Source of the DNA: JAFMDF01 sp965277445 | Lineage (GTDB): Bacteria > Bacteroidota > Bacteroidia > Chitinophagales > Saprospiraceae | Assembly: GCA_965277445.1 (NCBI GenBank) | Contig: CBDICY010000032.1 | Location: 62,001 to 126,000, forward strand | DNA length: 64,000 bases | Reading direction: 5' to 3' | Shown: in pieces, positions 51,849 through 61,271 of the stretch | How positions within the stretch are numbered: position 1 is the first letter of the stretch | Layout of the letters: every line of letters starts with the position of its first letter | The notes under the pieces: generated by a model | Databases searched by the model: none | What the model saw: only the letters and a program-made list of their open reading frames with translations | Told to the model about the DNA's origin: nothing | Made by a program: the position numbers and the translations under genes

Positions 51849-53495
51849 TTAAAGAATCTGTCCTCGTTCTTTAACCGCCAAACTAACAGCCAATTCCTTA
51901 CTAACTTCCGCAACTACCGCTTCTTTTTTCAATAATTCAGCTGCCTTCTTTTTCCCTTCTAAAGACCGTAAGCGACGAGGCTGTCGCTCCAAAGCCTTAT
52001 CGAAAGCAGTCAAAGCAGCCTCTAGTTGCTTATTACCCAACAACCATTCTGCGTAAGCTTCGTGGATAGGTTTTAAAATACTCGGTGGACCAAAAGAATA
52101 ACTTAATTTTTCATCCAACGCCACTCCTTTTTCAAACCATGTTTTTGCTGTTTCTTTATCTCCATTTAAACTAGCAGCATACGCTTGCAACTCCATTTCC
52201 ATCACCTGCGCCATATCAACTTCTAATTGGTTCGGTGGTTTACTAGCATAGCCACCTGCACTACACATTGCAAAGCCTGCATCTCCTACTATATTCTGTG
52301 CTTTTTTACGTCTACCACTCATTTCTTTAATGACTGTAGCTACTTTTTTCGCATCTTTTTGATAATAAGCAATCATTCCTTCTATAAAATTATGTCCTGT
52401 TTTCTTCATTAAATTTAGGTCACTCACATCGACTTTAAGGTTTGCCCATTCTCCATCCCAAGTATTCGTTTCCACCATTTGTGCGCCTTTCATGGACAAT
52501 AAATAACCTCTTGCTTGTTTGCTAGAAACAGCATCTTTGTATTTGACCATGTCTTGTAAAACCTTATTCGCCTTGTCAAATTCTCCTCTTTGCAAAAAGC
52601 CATATTGCAACCAATTAAAAGCATGATAACTTCGAGCATCATCTTTTAATGCTTTTCTTTCCATTCGTTTCACACTTGCATTCCAAGACGCAATATTAGA
52701 AGTCACCACATCATCCCAACGACCTAAAGCCACATAGATATGAGAAGGCATGTGTAAGGCATGCGCTGCATCAGGTGCAACTTTAGCGTAACTATCTGCC
52801 GCTGCTTTGGCTAAATGGGCATGCACAGGATCATCATACGAATGAATTAAATAATGCAAAGCGCCTGGATGATTTGGATTTTCTTTAATGATGCCTTGGA
52901 CAATCCTAGCACTTTTGTCATATAAATCAGCATCTCGCCCATTCCGAGAAGCGCCCAAAAGGGAAATCGCATAAAAAGAAGCAATCTCATTATTATCAGG
53001 ATATTTTTGGGTTAAGCCTTCCAAAAATTGATTATAGGCTACATCTCTTTCATATTTTGTACCTTCCCCAAACAAGATTTCTAGCGACTTAAAAAAATCT
53101 TTCTGTAATTCCGTCGCGGCTAATTTTTCCCTTTCCTCGGCAGTAGTTGCTAACTTATTTAGAGCAGCCAATGCTTTCTCTTTTTCTTGTCGTTGCCAAA
53201 GCGAATGATTATAAGTCATTGCTTCTCCCCAATACGCCATCGCAAAAGTGCTATCCAGTTTTTGTGCTTCTAAAAACGCGGTTCGTGCATCTTCATATTC
53301 AAAACTGTGAAGTAATAATAATCCTTTTTCAAAGGCAGGTTCAGCTACACTATTGCCGCTGACGTCAAAAGCTATATTCCCTAATTTTGATGATTTTTCG
53401 GTTTTTGTTGGCGCATTTTCTTTTGCTGAATTGGAACAAGCAAAGAATAAGCAGCAACTAAAAAAAGAGAATAGGTATAATTTAAAAATAGACAC
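51849..53495 (-). CDS. TPR-repeat lipoprotein
   Basis: 548 residues with a lipoprotein signal (lipobox LFFAC, Cys20). It contains several tetratricopeptide-like repeats: EPAFEKGLLLLHSFEYEDAR, FAMAYWGEAMTYN and, near the C-terminus, LEAALTAFDKALERQPRRLR. The middle has the conserved histidine-rich stretch HPGALHYLIHSYDDPVHA and HALHMPSHIYVALGRWDD, known from a widespread TPR family of unknown function in Bacteroidota and others. A protein-interaction scaffold at the outer or inner membrane is likely. Confidence 0.85.
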   Translation of the reverse strand: MSIFKLYLFSFFSCCLFFACSNSAKENAPTKTEKSSKLGNIAFDVSGNSVAEPAFEKGLLLLHSFEYEDARTAFLEAQKLDSTFAMAYWGEAMTYNHSLWQRQEKEKALAALNKLATTAEEREKLAATELQKDFFKSLEILFGEGTKYERDVAYNQFLEGLTQKYPDNNEIASFYAISLLGASRNGRDADLYDKSARIVQGIIKENPNHPGALHYLIHSYDDPVHAHLAKAAADSYAKVAPDAAHALHMPSHIYVALGRWDDVVTSNIASWNASVKRMERKALKDDARSYHAFNWLQYGFLQRGEFDKANKVLQDMVKYKDAVSSKQARGYLLSMKGAQMVETNTWDGEWANLKVDVSDLNLMKKTGHNFIEGMIAYYQKDAKKVATVIKEMSGRRKKAQNIVGDAGFAMCSAGGYASKPPNQLEVDMAQVMEMELQAYAASLNGDKETAKTWFEKGVALDEKLSYSFGPPSILKPIHEAYAEWLLGNKQLEAALTAFDKALERQPRRLRSLEGKKKAAELLKKEAVVAEVSKELAVSLAVKERGQIL

Positions 53496-53743
53496 GATTA
53501 AAAGTTTTAGATTTAAAGTAAAGGCTTTTATTTGCCATCTAAGGTAAGTAATTTATTGGAGACGATACAATTTTTTCCCCAACGGATTAGAATGCCCAAC
53601 GGATTTTTTAATAACCGAAAATATTGGTTTTACTACCAAGTCAGTCTCTTTTCTCAAAACTGTATGGTTTTGAAAAAATATCCCCAAATATTTCTTTATG
53701 TTTAGCCTTTCAATTTCAAAATAATCAATCAATACCAAAATAT

Positions 53744-55282
53744 ATGAGTTTTAACATTGCCATGTTGCTAAAAGAAAGTACCCGTCGAGCGCCTAATAAG
53801 ACGGCATTAATAATGGACGAAATCAAAGTAAATTATCAACAATTAGAAAAACAGGCAATTAATTTTGCGGCAGCTTTACAGCAATTAGGGGTGGACAAAG
53901 GCGATAGGGTTTTATTGGTTTTACCGAATGTACCGCAATTTCCAATTTGTTTTTTTGGTACCGCACATTTAGGGGGCGTCAATGTGCCTGTGAATATTTT
54001 GTATAAAGAACATGAAATTAGTTTTCGACTAAAAGATAGTGCAGCAAAAATATTAGTGGTATGGGAAGATTATTTGGAAGAAGCACAAAAAAGTTTTGAT
54101 GCCATAGCAAGTTGCGAGCAACTAATTATTATCAAAACCACAGGAGCTGCAACTATTAATGGGCATAATATCCACGATTATGATACCTTAATGGCACAAG
54201 TGGAAGATAAGGATATTGAATTGGTTTTTACAGGTGCAGACGATCCTGCTTTGATTTTATATACAAGTGGGACAACAGGTATTCCCAAAGGCGCTGTTTT
54301 AAGTCATTTTAGTATTTTTTACCAAAGTGCTTTAGTGCCTTTAGATGGTCGAGGCGGCAAAAAAGAACATGGCGTTGGCATTGCCCACTTACCCTTTTTT
54401 CATGTTTATGGTTTGTTCAATGTGTTATGCGCCAATGTTGGTTTAGCAGGTACGATTACCTTATTGCCTCGCTTTGAGCCAGGCAAAGTTTTGGAAGTGA
54501 TTGAACGAGATAAAGTCACCGATTTTGCGGGTGTTCCGACCATGTATAATCGTTTAATCAATCATCCAGATTTTGCTAAAAGGGACTTAAGTACGTTGGA
54601 ATATTGTGGTAGTGGGGGCGCACCGATGCCCGTAGAATTAGCAGAAGCTTGGTTGGCGGCAACGGGAGCAGAAATTCAAGAAGGCTATGGTTTAACAGAA
54701 ACTGGTTCAGGGGTCACCACCAATGGCGTAGAACATGTGGAGGCTAAGATAGGTTCAGCAGGCAAACCCATGTGGGGGACAGATATAAAAATTGTCGATG
54801 AATCGGGGAATAAAGTGCCACAAGGCGAATTAGGGGAAGTGATTTGTCGCAGCCCAGGAATGATGAATGGCTATTTTAATCGACCCGATGCCAATGCTAA
54901 ATCTTATGTCAATAATTGGTTGAGTACAGGCGACATTGGTTATTTAGATACGGACGGTTATTTGTTTATCGTTGACCGAATCAAAGAGATGATTATTCGA
55001 GGTGGCTTGAATGTCTACCCTCGACAAATTGAGGAAATTTTATACGAACATCCTGCCATACAAGAATGTGCAGTAATTGGTATGCCGCATCCTGATTTAG
55101 GAGAAGAAGTCAAAGCTGTCTTATATTTAAAAGCAGGACATAGCGTTACCGAAGAGGCGATCAAGGTTTATTGTAAATCCAAAATGGCGGCTTTTAAATA
55201 TCCCCGAATTGTGCAAATTTTAGATACAGAATTACCCAAAAGTGCTACTGGGAAGATTATGAAGCGTTTGTTGCAGGAGTAG
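53744..55282 (+). CDS. Acyl-CoA synthetase (AMP-binding ANL family)
   Basis: 512 residues from ATG 53744 (MSFNIAMLLKES); upstream in-frame codons to 53624 give an unlikely N-terminal extension. The ANL motifs are complete: LILYTSGTTGIPKGAVLSH (P-loop), FFHVYGLFNVL, EGYGLTETGSG, STGDIGYLD, the hinge DRIKEMIIRGGLNVYP, and the catalytic Lys in SATGKIMKRLL. It activates a carboxylic acid, most likely a fatty acid, to its CoA thioester in the cytoplasm. It stands alone, divergent from the TPR lipoprotein gene. Confidence 0.92.
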   Translation: MSFNIAMLLKESTRRAPNKTALIMDEIKVNYQQLEKQAINFAAALQQLGVDKGDRVLLVLPNVPQFPICFFGTAHLGGVNVPVNILYKEHEISFRLKDSAAKILVVWEDYLEEAQKSFDAIASCEQLIIIKTTGAATINGHNIHDYDTLMAQVEDKDIELVFTGADDPALILYTSGTTGIPKGAVLSHFSIFYQSALVPLDGRGGKKEHGVGIAHLPFFHVYGLFNVLCANVGLAGTITLLPRFEPGKVLEVIERDKVTDFAGVPTMYNRLINHPDFAKRDLSTLEYCGSGGAPMPVELAEAWLAATGAEIQEGYGLTETGSGVTTNGVEHVEAKIGSAGKPMWGTDIKIVDESGNKVPQGELGEVICRSPGMMNGYFNRPDANAKSYVNNWLSTGDIGYLDTDGYLFIVDRIKEMIIRGGLNVYPRQIEEILYEHPAIQECAVIGMPHPDLGEEVKAVLYLKAGHSVTEEAIKVYCKSKMAAFKYPRIVQILDTELPKSATGKIMKRLLQE

Positions 55283-55319
55283 GATTTAGGGGTTTTGTAA
55301 AAATAATCTACGCAAATGA

Positions 55320-55628
55320 ACTAGGAGGATGGGAAACGGATTTAGACAGATCGAACGGATTTAGACGGATTCTCCTTATAATATGTTCTAATATATTTTA
55401 CGTAGTTTATTTTTTCCTTTTTCCATCATCACAATATTCATTGATAAAAAACGTGAGTTTTGGATAAGCAAAAGGTCTGGAAGACCGACTCTGTTAGAAA
55501 TTAGTCGCATACGGGGTCGGTCTTCCAGACCTTTGAGGGGATTTTGAACCATTTTCTACAAACAGGGTCGCTCCTCTGGAGCTAAATATTCGATTATCAG
55601 TTAATAATATCCAAAACTCACGTTAAAA
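55320..55628. repeat. Nested inverted repeat region upstream of the glycosidase gene
   Basis: Outer arms AACGTGAGTTTTGGAT (55450-55465) and ATCCAAAACTCACGTT (55609-55624), perfect, ending 5 bp before the next ATG. Inner arms AAAGGTCTGGAAGACCGAC (55471-55489) and its exact inverse (55516-55534). Each inner arm holds a small palindrome, GGTCT-TCC-AGACC. Another small hairpin, GCTCC-TCT-GGAGC, is at 55570-55582. Before it, 55333-55375 has ACGGATTTAGAC direct repeats. Confidence 0.75.
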
Positions 55629-56711
55629 ATGAAAAACGGCAATTTCCATCGTTCAACTTTTTTAATCCTCTTGCCCCTAGGATTATTATTTCTTTTTTTC
55701 CAATGGCATACAAACGATGCAAACAGAATATTTTTTTCACATGATTCAAATGTGAAGCATCGCAAACAAAGAGGTGCACATATTTTTGGACGGCTTGATT
55801 CTACCAACTTACAACCATTTATTAAAAATAATATTGAGTGGATTACGCTAGTACCCTTTGCAGGTCAAAAAGATATTGATAGTCCTAAAGTGGTTTATGT
55901 TCGAGGTGATAGTTTGGCTATGATTCGAAGAGATTCCGCATGGAAAAGCCAAATAGAGGTAGCGCATTCCGCTGGTTTTAAAGTTTTTTTAAAACCCCAT
56001 ATTTGGCTAACTGATAATACTAGTGGCAAGTGGCGTTCTGACATTTTTCCTACTAGCGAAGCGGGTTGGAAGCTCTGGCAAAAGGAGTATCGTGCATTTA
56101 TTTTGCACTATGCTCAAATAGCTCAACAAAATAAGGTAGAACTGTTTTGTATTGGTACAGAACTTTCCCGATTGTCTGTGGAGAAAGTTGGTTTTTGGAA
56201 AAGGCTTCTTCAAGAGGTTAGGAATACTTATGATGGCGAAATAACTTATGCCGCCAATTGGTATAATGAGTACGAAAAAATAACTTTTTGGAAAGACTTA
56301 GACTATATTGGTATTCAAGCTTATTTTCCTCTGGTAAATAAGGAATATCCTAGTGTACAGGATATTTCAAAGGGTTGGAAACCCCATTTATCGCCAATAA
56401 AATCCATTGCTAAAAAATATAATCGGAAAATACTTTTTACAGAAATGGGGTATAAAAGTACATCCGATAGTGCCATCGAGCCTTGGCAATGGATTGATTA
56501 TATGGCTGATACCAACAAACCTCTTTCAATGGAAACCCAAGCCAATTGCTACCAAGCTTTCTTTAATACGGTTTGGGAAAAAGAATGGTTTGCAGGTGTC
56601 CATATCTGGCAATTGAGAAGCGATTTTGTAGCAGGTCGTGGAAAAAGTAATTTAGATTTCACGCCACAGGGAAAACCTGCAACAGCTATTATTACCAAAG
56701 GTTTTGAATAG
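55629..56711 (+). CDS. GH113-like TIM-barrel glycosidase, membrane anchored
   Basis: 360 residues with an N-terminal hydrophobic anchor or signal (about 9-25). The TIM-barrel of the GH113/GTA-like group is visible: NNIEWITLVPFAGQ, SAGFKVFLKPHIWL, LFCIGTELSR with acid/base Glu178, DYIGIQAYFPL, and the nucleophile Glu272 in LFTEMGYKS, ending with GVHIWQLRSD. GH113 enzymes are beta-mannanases and relatives; the exact substrate cannot be told. The start codon lies immediately after a nested repeat, so the transcript leader is short or structured. Confidence 0.85.
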   Translation: MKNGNFHRSTFLILLPLGLLFLFFQWHTNDANRIFFSHDSNVKHRKQRGAHIFGRLDSTNLQPFIKNNIEWITLVPFAGQKDIDSPKVVYVRGDSLAMIRRDSAWKSQIEVAHSAGFKVFLKPHIWLTDNTSGKWRSDIFPTSEAGWKLWQKEYRAFILHYAQIAQQNKVELFCIGTELSRLSVEKVGFWKRLLQEVRNTYDGEITYAANWYNEYEKITFWKDLDYIGIQAYFPLVNKEYPSVQDISKGWKPHLSPIKSIAKKYNRKILFTEMGYKSTSDSAIEPWQWIDYMADTNKPLSMETQANCYQAFFNTVWEKEWFAGVHIWQLRSDFVAGRGKSNLDFTPQGKPATAIITKGFE

Positions 56712-56737
56712 CATCGCTTCAATAATTCCTAAAACCA

Positions 56738-56980
56738 TCAGCTTTTTCCCATCAATATCCGAGTCAAGGAAAAAGCAGAAATGCCTGTCCAAATGCCTTC
56801 CAAAACCATAAAAGGAACAAAATCAATTAAGTAAGAAGAATAAAAAGCCATGCCTGATCCGACTACATTCATTAACATATAGACAGCACTATTCGATGCC
56901 AATTTGCCATTTAGGTTCAATAAATAGCCGATTAATAAGATAGTTACGCCAATAGCTCCGATGAATTCTGAAAAGGTCAT
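56738..56980 (-). CDS. Small three-helix membrane protein (CBU_0592-like)
   Basis: 80 residues from ATG 56980 (MTFSEFIGAIGV); a GTG at 57001 adds seven residues. There are three hydrophobic segments (about 5-25, 31-48, 54-74), with LIGYLLNLNGKL, NSAVYMLMNVVGSG and FVPFMVLEGIWTGIS, a pattern recalling the CBU_0592 family of small membrane proteins of unknown function. It is convergent with the glycosidase gene (26-bp gap). Confidence 0.65.
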   Translation of the reverse strand: MTFSEFIGAIGVTILLIGYLLNLNGKLASNSAVYMLMNVVGSGMAFYSSYLIDFVPFMVLEGIWTGISAFSLTRILMGKS

Positions 56981-57000
56981 GCTTAGTTTTTTTATTGTCA

Positions 57001-57153
57001 CTACTCGGCAAAAAGGCGAAGGGCAAAAGGTAAATTCTAAGCCCTAAATAGTCCTTCACGATTAAAAATAGAAGAGGATAATAGTTCAATTCATAAGTAG
57101 TTAATCATTTATTATGAATTTCAACCCTTTGCCTTTAGCCTTTTGCCAAGTAG
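57001..57153. repeat. Imperfect inverted repeat upstream of the small membrane gene
   Basis: CTACTCGGCAAAAAGGCGAAGGGCAAAAGG (split as 57001-57015 and 57016-57030) faces CCCTTTGCCTTTAGCC-TTTTGCCAAGTAG (57125-57153), with a few mismatches. A smaller palindrome ATTCATA...TATGAAT lies in the loop. Another example of the nested-repeat style of intergenic regions here. Confidence 0.5.
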
Positions 57154-57172
57154 TAATTTTTTGATAATAATT

Positions 57173-58744
57173 TTATTGGGTATTTTCTACTTTTAGAAAC
57201 TCTATCTGTTTCCAATCGCCCGTAAAATTATCATTCTCTTGAGCGTCTCCAATTGTACTTCTTCCATTCTGAATGTAGCCTGTTAATAATTTAGTCAATG
57301 CTGTTACTTTTTCTGGCGCAGAAGCTTGCAAATTAATCATTTCTTCTGGGTCATGCTTCAGGTTATACAATTGAATTGGCGGTAAGGTATCTATCGCCTT
57401 TACTTGTCTAGGATTCGGAAAACTCCAACCTGCTGAACCAGCATCCATAATCAATTTCCAATCACCCGCACGAATAGCAAAACCACCATTAACAGAATGA
57501 TGAATGGCATCTTTTCTAGCTGTTGGGTTCGATTTATTTTCAAAAAAAGGTAGTAAACTATAGCTATCTTCTCCTTCATTTTCCGCCAAGTCATAATTAA
57601 TAATATCCGCACAAGTTGCCATTAAATCTGTGTGGACAATTAATTGGTCGGTTGTTTGTCCTTTAGTAATTACTTCTGGCCATCTGGCTATAAAAGGCAC
57701 TCGATGTCCACCTTCATAAATATCTGCTTTATGCCCTCGATAAATATAACTTGGGTCATGTCCTTGTTCGCCCAGAATAGCAAAATCTGCTTCGGGAGAA
57801 CAGCCATTATCACTTGTAAAAATGACTAAGGTATTTTCGGTCAATCCTTTTTCGTCTAAAGTCGCCATCAATTTCCCGACGTAATCATCAATCATTAACA
57901 TAAAATCTGCATAATAATTGAGTTGACTTTTTCCTTGCCATGCTGGTGTAGGTAAAATCGGTGTATGTGGAGAAGGTAAGGCTAAATACAAGAAAAAAGG
58001 TTCGTCCTTAGGGGTTTGCTGCACATAATCAATCGCTCGATTAAAGAAATTTGGGGTGACTTGTTCATGGATAAAATCTGCTCCCGTTGGGCCTTCTCGC
58101 CACCAAGTATATTTGGCCGTATCTCTAGTTGCTCTATCTGGTTGAGCCGTTATTTCACCATTTTCTACATAGACATAAGGTGCCATATCCAAAGAACCAG
58201 AATGTCCGTAAGCATAATCAAATCCTAAATCATTTGGCGTATTTTTTACAGGTTTCGTAAAATCTATATTGTCAAAATCGGTAGCGTTCCAACCCATCCC
58301 TCCCAAAGTATCTGTCGTCAATGCCCAGTCCCAACCCAGATGCCATTTACCAATGAAAGCAGTACGATAGCCATTTTCTTGCAACATTTTAGCCACCGTT
58401 TTTCGAGTACGTGGAATTAAGGCTTTCGATTTACCTGTTAAGACGCCAGATTTTAATCGACTTCGCCAACTATAGCGACCAGTCATAATGCCATATCTAG
58501 TCGGCGTACAAACTGCCGAAGGACTATGAGCATCTGTAAACTTCATGCCAGTCGCAGCTATTTTATCAATATTTACGGTATTGATTTTGCTATTTTCATT
58601 AAATGCAGAAATGTCCCCATAGCCTAAGTCATCGGCTAGAATGTAGATGATGTTTGGGGGTGTATTTTTTTCTTCTTTTTCGCCTTGGCAAGCTAAAAGG
58701 AAAAAAATCAACATTGTCATTAGGTAAAAGGTGGTCGATTTCAT
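57173..58744 (-). CDS. Sulfatase (S1 family, FGly type), lipoprotein
   Basis: 523 residues with a lipobox LLAC (Cys19). Type I sulfatase: metal Asp pair in IIYILADDLGYGD (38-39), and the sulfatase signature SPSAVCTPTRYGIMTGRY with Cys79 in C-x-P-x-R, to be converted to formylglycine. Also GKWHLGWDWAL, LVIFTSDNGCSPE and a C-terminal subdomain with GDWKLIMDAG. It removes sulfate from a polysaccharide or aryl ester outside the cytoplasm. No anSME-type maturase is in the window. Divergent from the ADP-ribosylglycohydrolase gene. Confidence 0.93.
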   Translation of the reverse strand: MKSTTFYLMTMLIFFLLACQGEKEEKNTPPNIIYILADDLGYGDISAFNENSKINTVNIDKIAATGMKFTDAHSPSAVCTPTRYGIMTGRYSWRSRLKSGVLTGKSKALIPRTRKTVAKMLQENGYRTAFIGKWHLGWDWALTTDTLGGMGWNATDFDNIDFTKPVKNTPNDLGFDYAYGHSGSLDMAPYVYVENGEITAQPDRATRDTAKYTWWREGPTGADFIHEQVTPNFFNRAIDYVQQTPKDEPFFLYLALPSPHTPILPTPAWQGKSQLNYYADFMLMIDDYVGKLMATLDEKGLTENTLVIFTSDNGCSPEADFAILGEQGHDPSYIYRGHKADIYEGGHRVPFIARWPEVITKGQTTDQLIVHTDLMATCADIINYDLAENEGEDSYSLLPFFENKSNPTARKDAIHHSVNGGFAIRAGDWKLIMDAGSAGWSFPNPRQVKAIDTLPPIQLYNLKHDPEEMINLQASAPEKVTALTKLLTGYIQNGRSTIGDAQENDNFTGDWKQIEFLKVENTQ

Positions 58745-58870
58745 TTATCGTTTTGTTTGATCCTAAAATTAGGTTTTGATAAAGACAGATTTAATGCTCA
58801 ATATACTCCATTTCTAAGAATGGCACGATATAACCAACTAGATTTTGTACTTTTGAAAGAAATACCAAAC

Positions 58871-60220
58871 ATGAAATTACGCACTAGTTTATTTTTATTT
58901 TTTGCCACTTGCCTATTCTTTTTTGCGTGTAAAGAAACTACTACTCCCCTACCTAAGGTCGTCCATGCGCCTACGACCAATAGTAAAATGACGAAGACTC
59001 CACTAAAAATTTCTAAAGCATTATTAAAAGATAAAGTCCTTGGTATGTTAGTCGGTTCCGCCATTGGAGATGCTATGGGCGCACCAACGGAAATGTGGTC
59101 AAGAGAAAATATCCAAACAGAATATGGCTTTGTTCAAAAATTGAATAAAATGGTACGTGCGCCTTCTCCGGAAGGAACTTGGCAGATGAATTTACCCGCA
59201 GGCGGCACGACAGATGATACCCGGTGGAAAGGGCTATTAACGGAATTTATCATCCAAGAAGGCAACGATTTTTATCAACAAAAAGGGGCAAATCCTTACC
59301 GTTTTGCGGAATTCATCACGAAAGCTTATGCAGCAAAAATAAAAGCATTAAAACAAGTAGATAGTTTTGCACCAAGCCCTTATGAGGAAGCATTAATGGA
59401 AATGTCTTGGTTACAAGAATGGGCAGTAGTTGCCAAACCGTTTGGCGAAAAAGATATGGAAGCCTATACTTATGCCCTTAATCATTTTTATGGTGGCGAG
59501 CCAACCTGTGCAGGGATGTTATATGCGCCTATGATTGGCTTAGTACATCCAAACGAAGCCAAAAGTGCTTACAAATCTGCCTATCGTTTGGGCATTTTTG
59601 ATCTTGGGTATGCCAGAGATATTACAGGATTGACAGCAGCAATGACCGCAGCAGCAATGTCTCCCGATGCTAGTCCAGAAAGTATTTTAGCTACGTTAAG
59701 GGATATTGACCCTAATAGTTACTTTAATAGTCGTTTAGTCGGTCGGTCTGCGCATCGCTTTTATAAAGATGCTTTGTATAGTGTGATGGCTGCAAAAAAA
59801 ATGACTGAAGCAGCTATTGATTTAGAAAAAATAAAATTGCCTTATCAAGGACAAGACACCCTCTATTTTGCCCAACTACAAAAATTATTTGACGATTTGG
59901 ATGCCAAGAATGAAGACATGGCTTTCCATCCTGGAGAAATTCATCAAATCAATTTAACTGCCTTATTATTTACGGATTTTGATTTCCAAAAATCTATGGA
60001 ATTTGTCGTTAATTATGGGCGAGACAATGATACAGTAGCAGCAATTACTGGCGCTATTTTAGGAGCTTTTCATGGTTACTCGAATTTACCGAAGGAATCA
60101 GCAACTTTGGTTTTGGCGGTTAATAAAGAACAATTGGGTATTGACCTTGAAAAGATAGCAGAACAGTTAGTGGAATTTATGATTGCCGAAGGAAAAGTAG
60201 CAATAGACTCAGCTATTTAA
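58871..60220 (+). CDS. ADP-ribosylglycohydrolase family lipoprotein
   Basis: 449 residues from ATG 58871 (upstream codons to 58757 are open but give no signal peptide). Lipoprotein signal with lipobox FFFAC (Cys20). The ADP-ribosylglycohydrolase fold shows GMLVGSAIGDAMGAPTEMW, the metal triad TDDT in AGGTTDDTRW, and the second metal motif YGRDNDTVAAITGAILG. Family enzymes remove ADP-ribose or hydrolyse related N-glycosides; most are cytoplasmic, so the lipid anchor is notable. A TACTTTTG word just before the start may be its -7 element. Confidence 0.9.
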   Translation: MKLRTSLFLFFATCLFFFACKETTTPLPKVVHAPTTNSKMTKTPLKISKALLKDKVLGMLVGSAIGDAMGAPTEMWSRENIQTEYGFVQKLNKMVRAPSPEGTWQMNLPAGGTTDDTRWKGLLTEFIIQEGNDFYQQKGANPYRFAEFITKAYAAKIKALKQVDSFAPSPYEEALMEMSWLQEWAVVAKPFGEKDMEAYTYALNHFYGGEPTCAGMLYAPMIGLVHPNEAKSAYKSAYRLGIFDLGYARDITGLTAAMTAAAMSPDASPESILATLRDIDPNSYFNSRLVGRSAHRFYKDALYSVMAAKKMTEAAIDLEKIKLPYQGQDTLYFAQLQKLFDDLDAKNEDMAFHPGEIHQINLTALLFTDFDFQKSMEFVVNYGRDNDTVAAITGAILGAFHGYSNLPKESATLVLAVNKEQLGIDLEKIAEQLVEFMIAEGKVAIDSAI

Positions 60221-60319
60221 GAATGGTTAATTCCAACTTGAAACAGCATTATACTTTTGTTTCTTAATTCCTTTTATTAAATTTATACTTTCATTACTTC
60301 AATCACAAGTCGAATTCGC

Positions 60320-60712
60320 ATGTCCAACGAAGAAGCGTACCATAAAATACAAAAGAGAGTCAAACGGAAAAAGAATTTTTTCTTCCATTTTGGTTTATAT
60401 GCTATCATTATTATTTTTTTAGCATTAATCAATTGGCTAACTTCTGGTAGGCATATCTATTGGTGGGTCGCTTTTCCTGCTGTTTGTTGGGGTACGGTTG
60501 TTGCTATTCACGGTTTAACTGTATTTATTTTTTCAGCAGATGGACTATTAGGAGAAGATTGGGAACAGCAAAAGATAGCAGCAGAGATGGAAAAAAGAGG
60601 TTATTCAACGGATAAATCATTACCTACTCCTGATGAATTAGACATCAATCAGCATTTAGATTTAAAAGAAGTCGAAAAACGAACTAGTTATAATGAGCAA
60701 GATTTAGTTTAA
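60320..60712 (+). CDS. 2TM-domain protein
   Basis: 130 residues: a basic amphipathic start (YHKIQKRVKRKKNFFFHF), two membrane helices (about 22-42 and 47-70) with LALINWLTSGRHIYWWVAFP between them, which is the 2TM-domain pattern, then a charged cytoplasmic tail. In other Bacteroidota this domain is fused to LytTR or histidine kinase proteins; here it is alone. Function unknown. Confidence 0.8.
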   Translation: MSNEEAYHKIQKRVKRKKNFFFHFGLYAIIIIFLALINWLTSGRHIYWWVAFPAVCWGTVVAIHGLTVFIFSADGLLGEDWEQQKIAAEMEKRGYSTDKSLPTPDELDINQHLDLKEVEKRTSYNEQDLV

Positions 60713-60886
60713 AACCCTTACTTAAAACTATACGTCAATTCTGCAAAAACACTCCTTCTCCAAACAAGTATATTTTTTGCTATTATCTTACAAAACATAA
60801 TTTGTTAATAAAAAAATATTTTAATTTAAAATTAATTGGTACATTAGCGTGACAAATAAATTTTAGCAAACAAAACAAAACGAAAA

Positions 60887-61177
60887 ATGGAGTCAATTCT
60901 TCCTTTAATTATTAATGCTGTCCTTGGCGGCGGTGGCGGTTTTCTTGGTAATATGATTAAGAAAAACGGTATGAGCCTTATTGCAAACTTACTATCTGGC
61001 GCAGTTGGTGGTAGTATTTTACCTCAATTAGCTGGCATGGCTGGTATGTTAGGTGGTGCTGCTGAAGCTGGCGGTGGAATGGACATAGCAAGCATGGTTA
61101 CTGCCCTTGTTGGTGGTGGTGCTGGTTCTATGCTAGGTGGCTTATTAGGCGGTAGTAAAGGCGGTGATGCAAGCTAA
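60887..61177 (+). CDS. Small glycine-zipper hydrophobic protein
   Basis: 96 residues, more than a quarter Gly, with repeated GGGGGFLG, GAVGG, GGGAGSMLGGLLGG runs and alternating hydrophobic helices, plus a basic patch (IKKNG) near 27. No signal peptide. The pattern suggests glycine-zipper membrane segments. Similar short Gly-rich proteins occur widely in Bacteroidota and Proteobacteria without known function. It has its own downstream terminator. A bacteriocin-like role is only a guess. Confidence 0.7.
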   Translation: MESILPLIINAVLGGGGGFLGNMIKKNGMSLIANLLSGAVGGSILPQLAGMAGMLGGAAEAGGGMDIASMVTALVGGGAGSMLGGLLGGSKGGDAS

Positions 61178-61191
61178 TTTTTAGCAATCTC

Positions 61192-61228
61192 GTAAACAGT
61201 TGGTAAGTCAACATTACCAACTGTTTAC
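61192..61228 (+). terminator. Terminator after the glycine-rich gene
   Basis: GTAAACAGTTGGTAA (61192-61206) and its exact inverse (61214-61228) form a 15-bp stem with a 7-nt loop, followed by TAATCTTTTT. Confidence 0.78.
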
Positions 61229-61271
61229 TAATCTTTTTCAACCTCAACTTCAACTTCAAAATTAGGCATCG

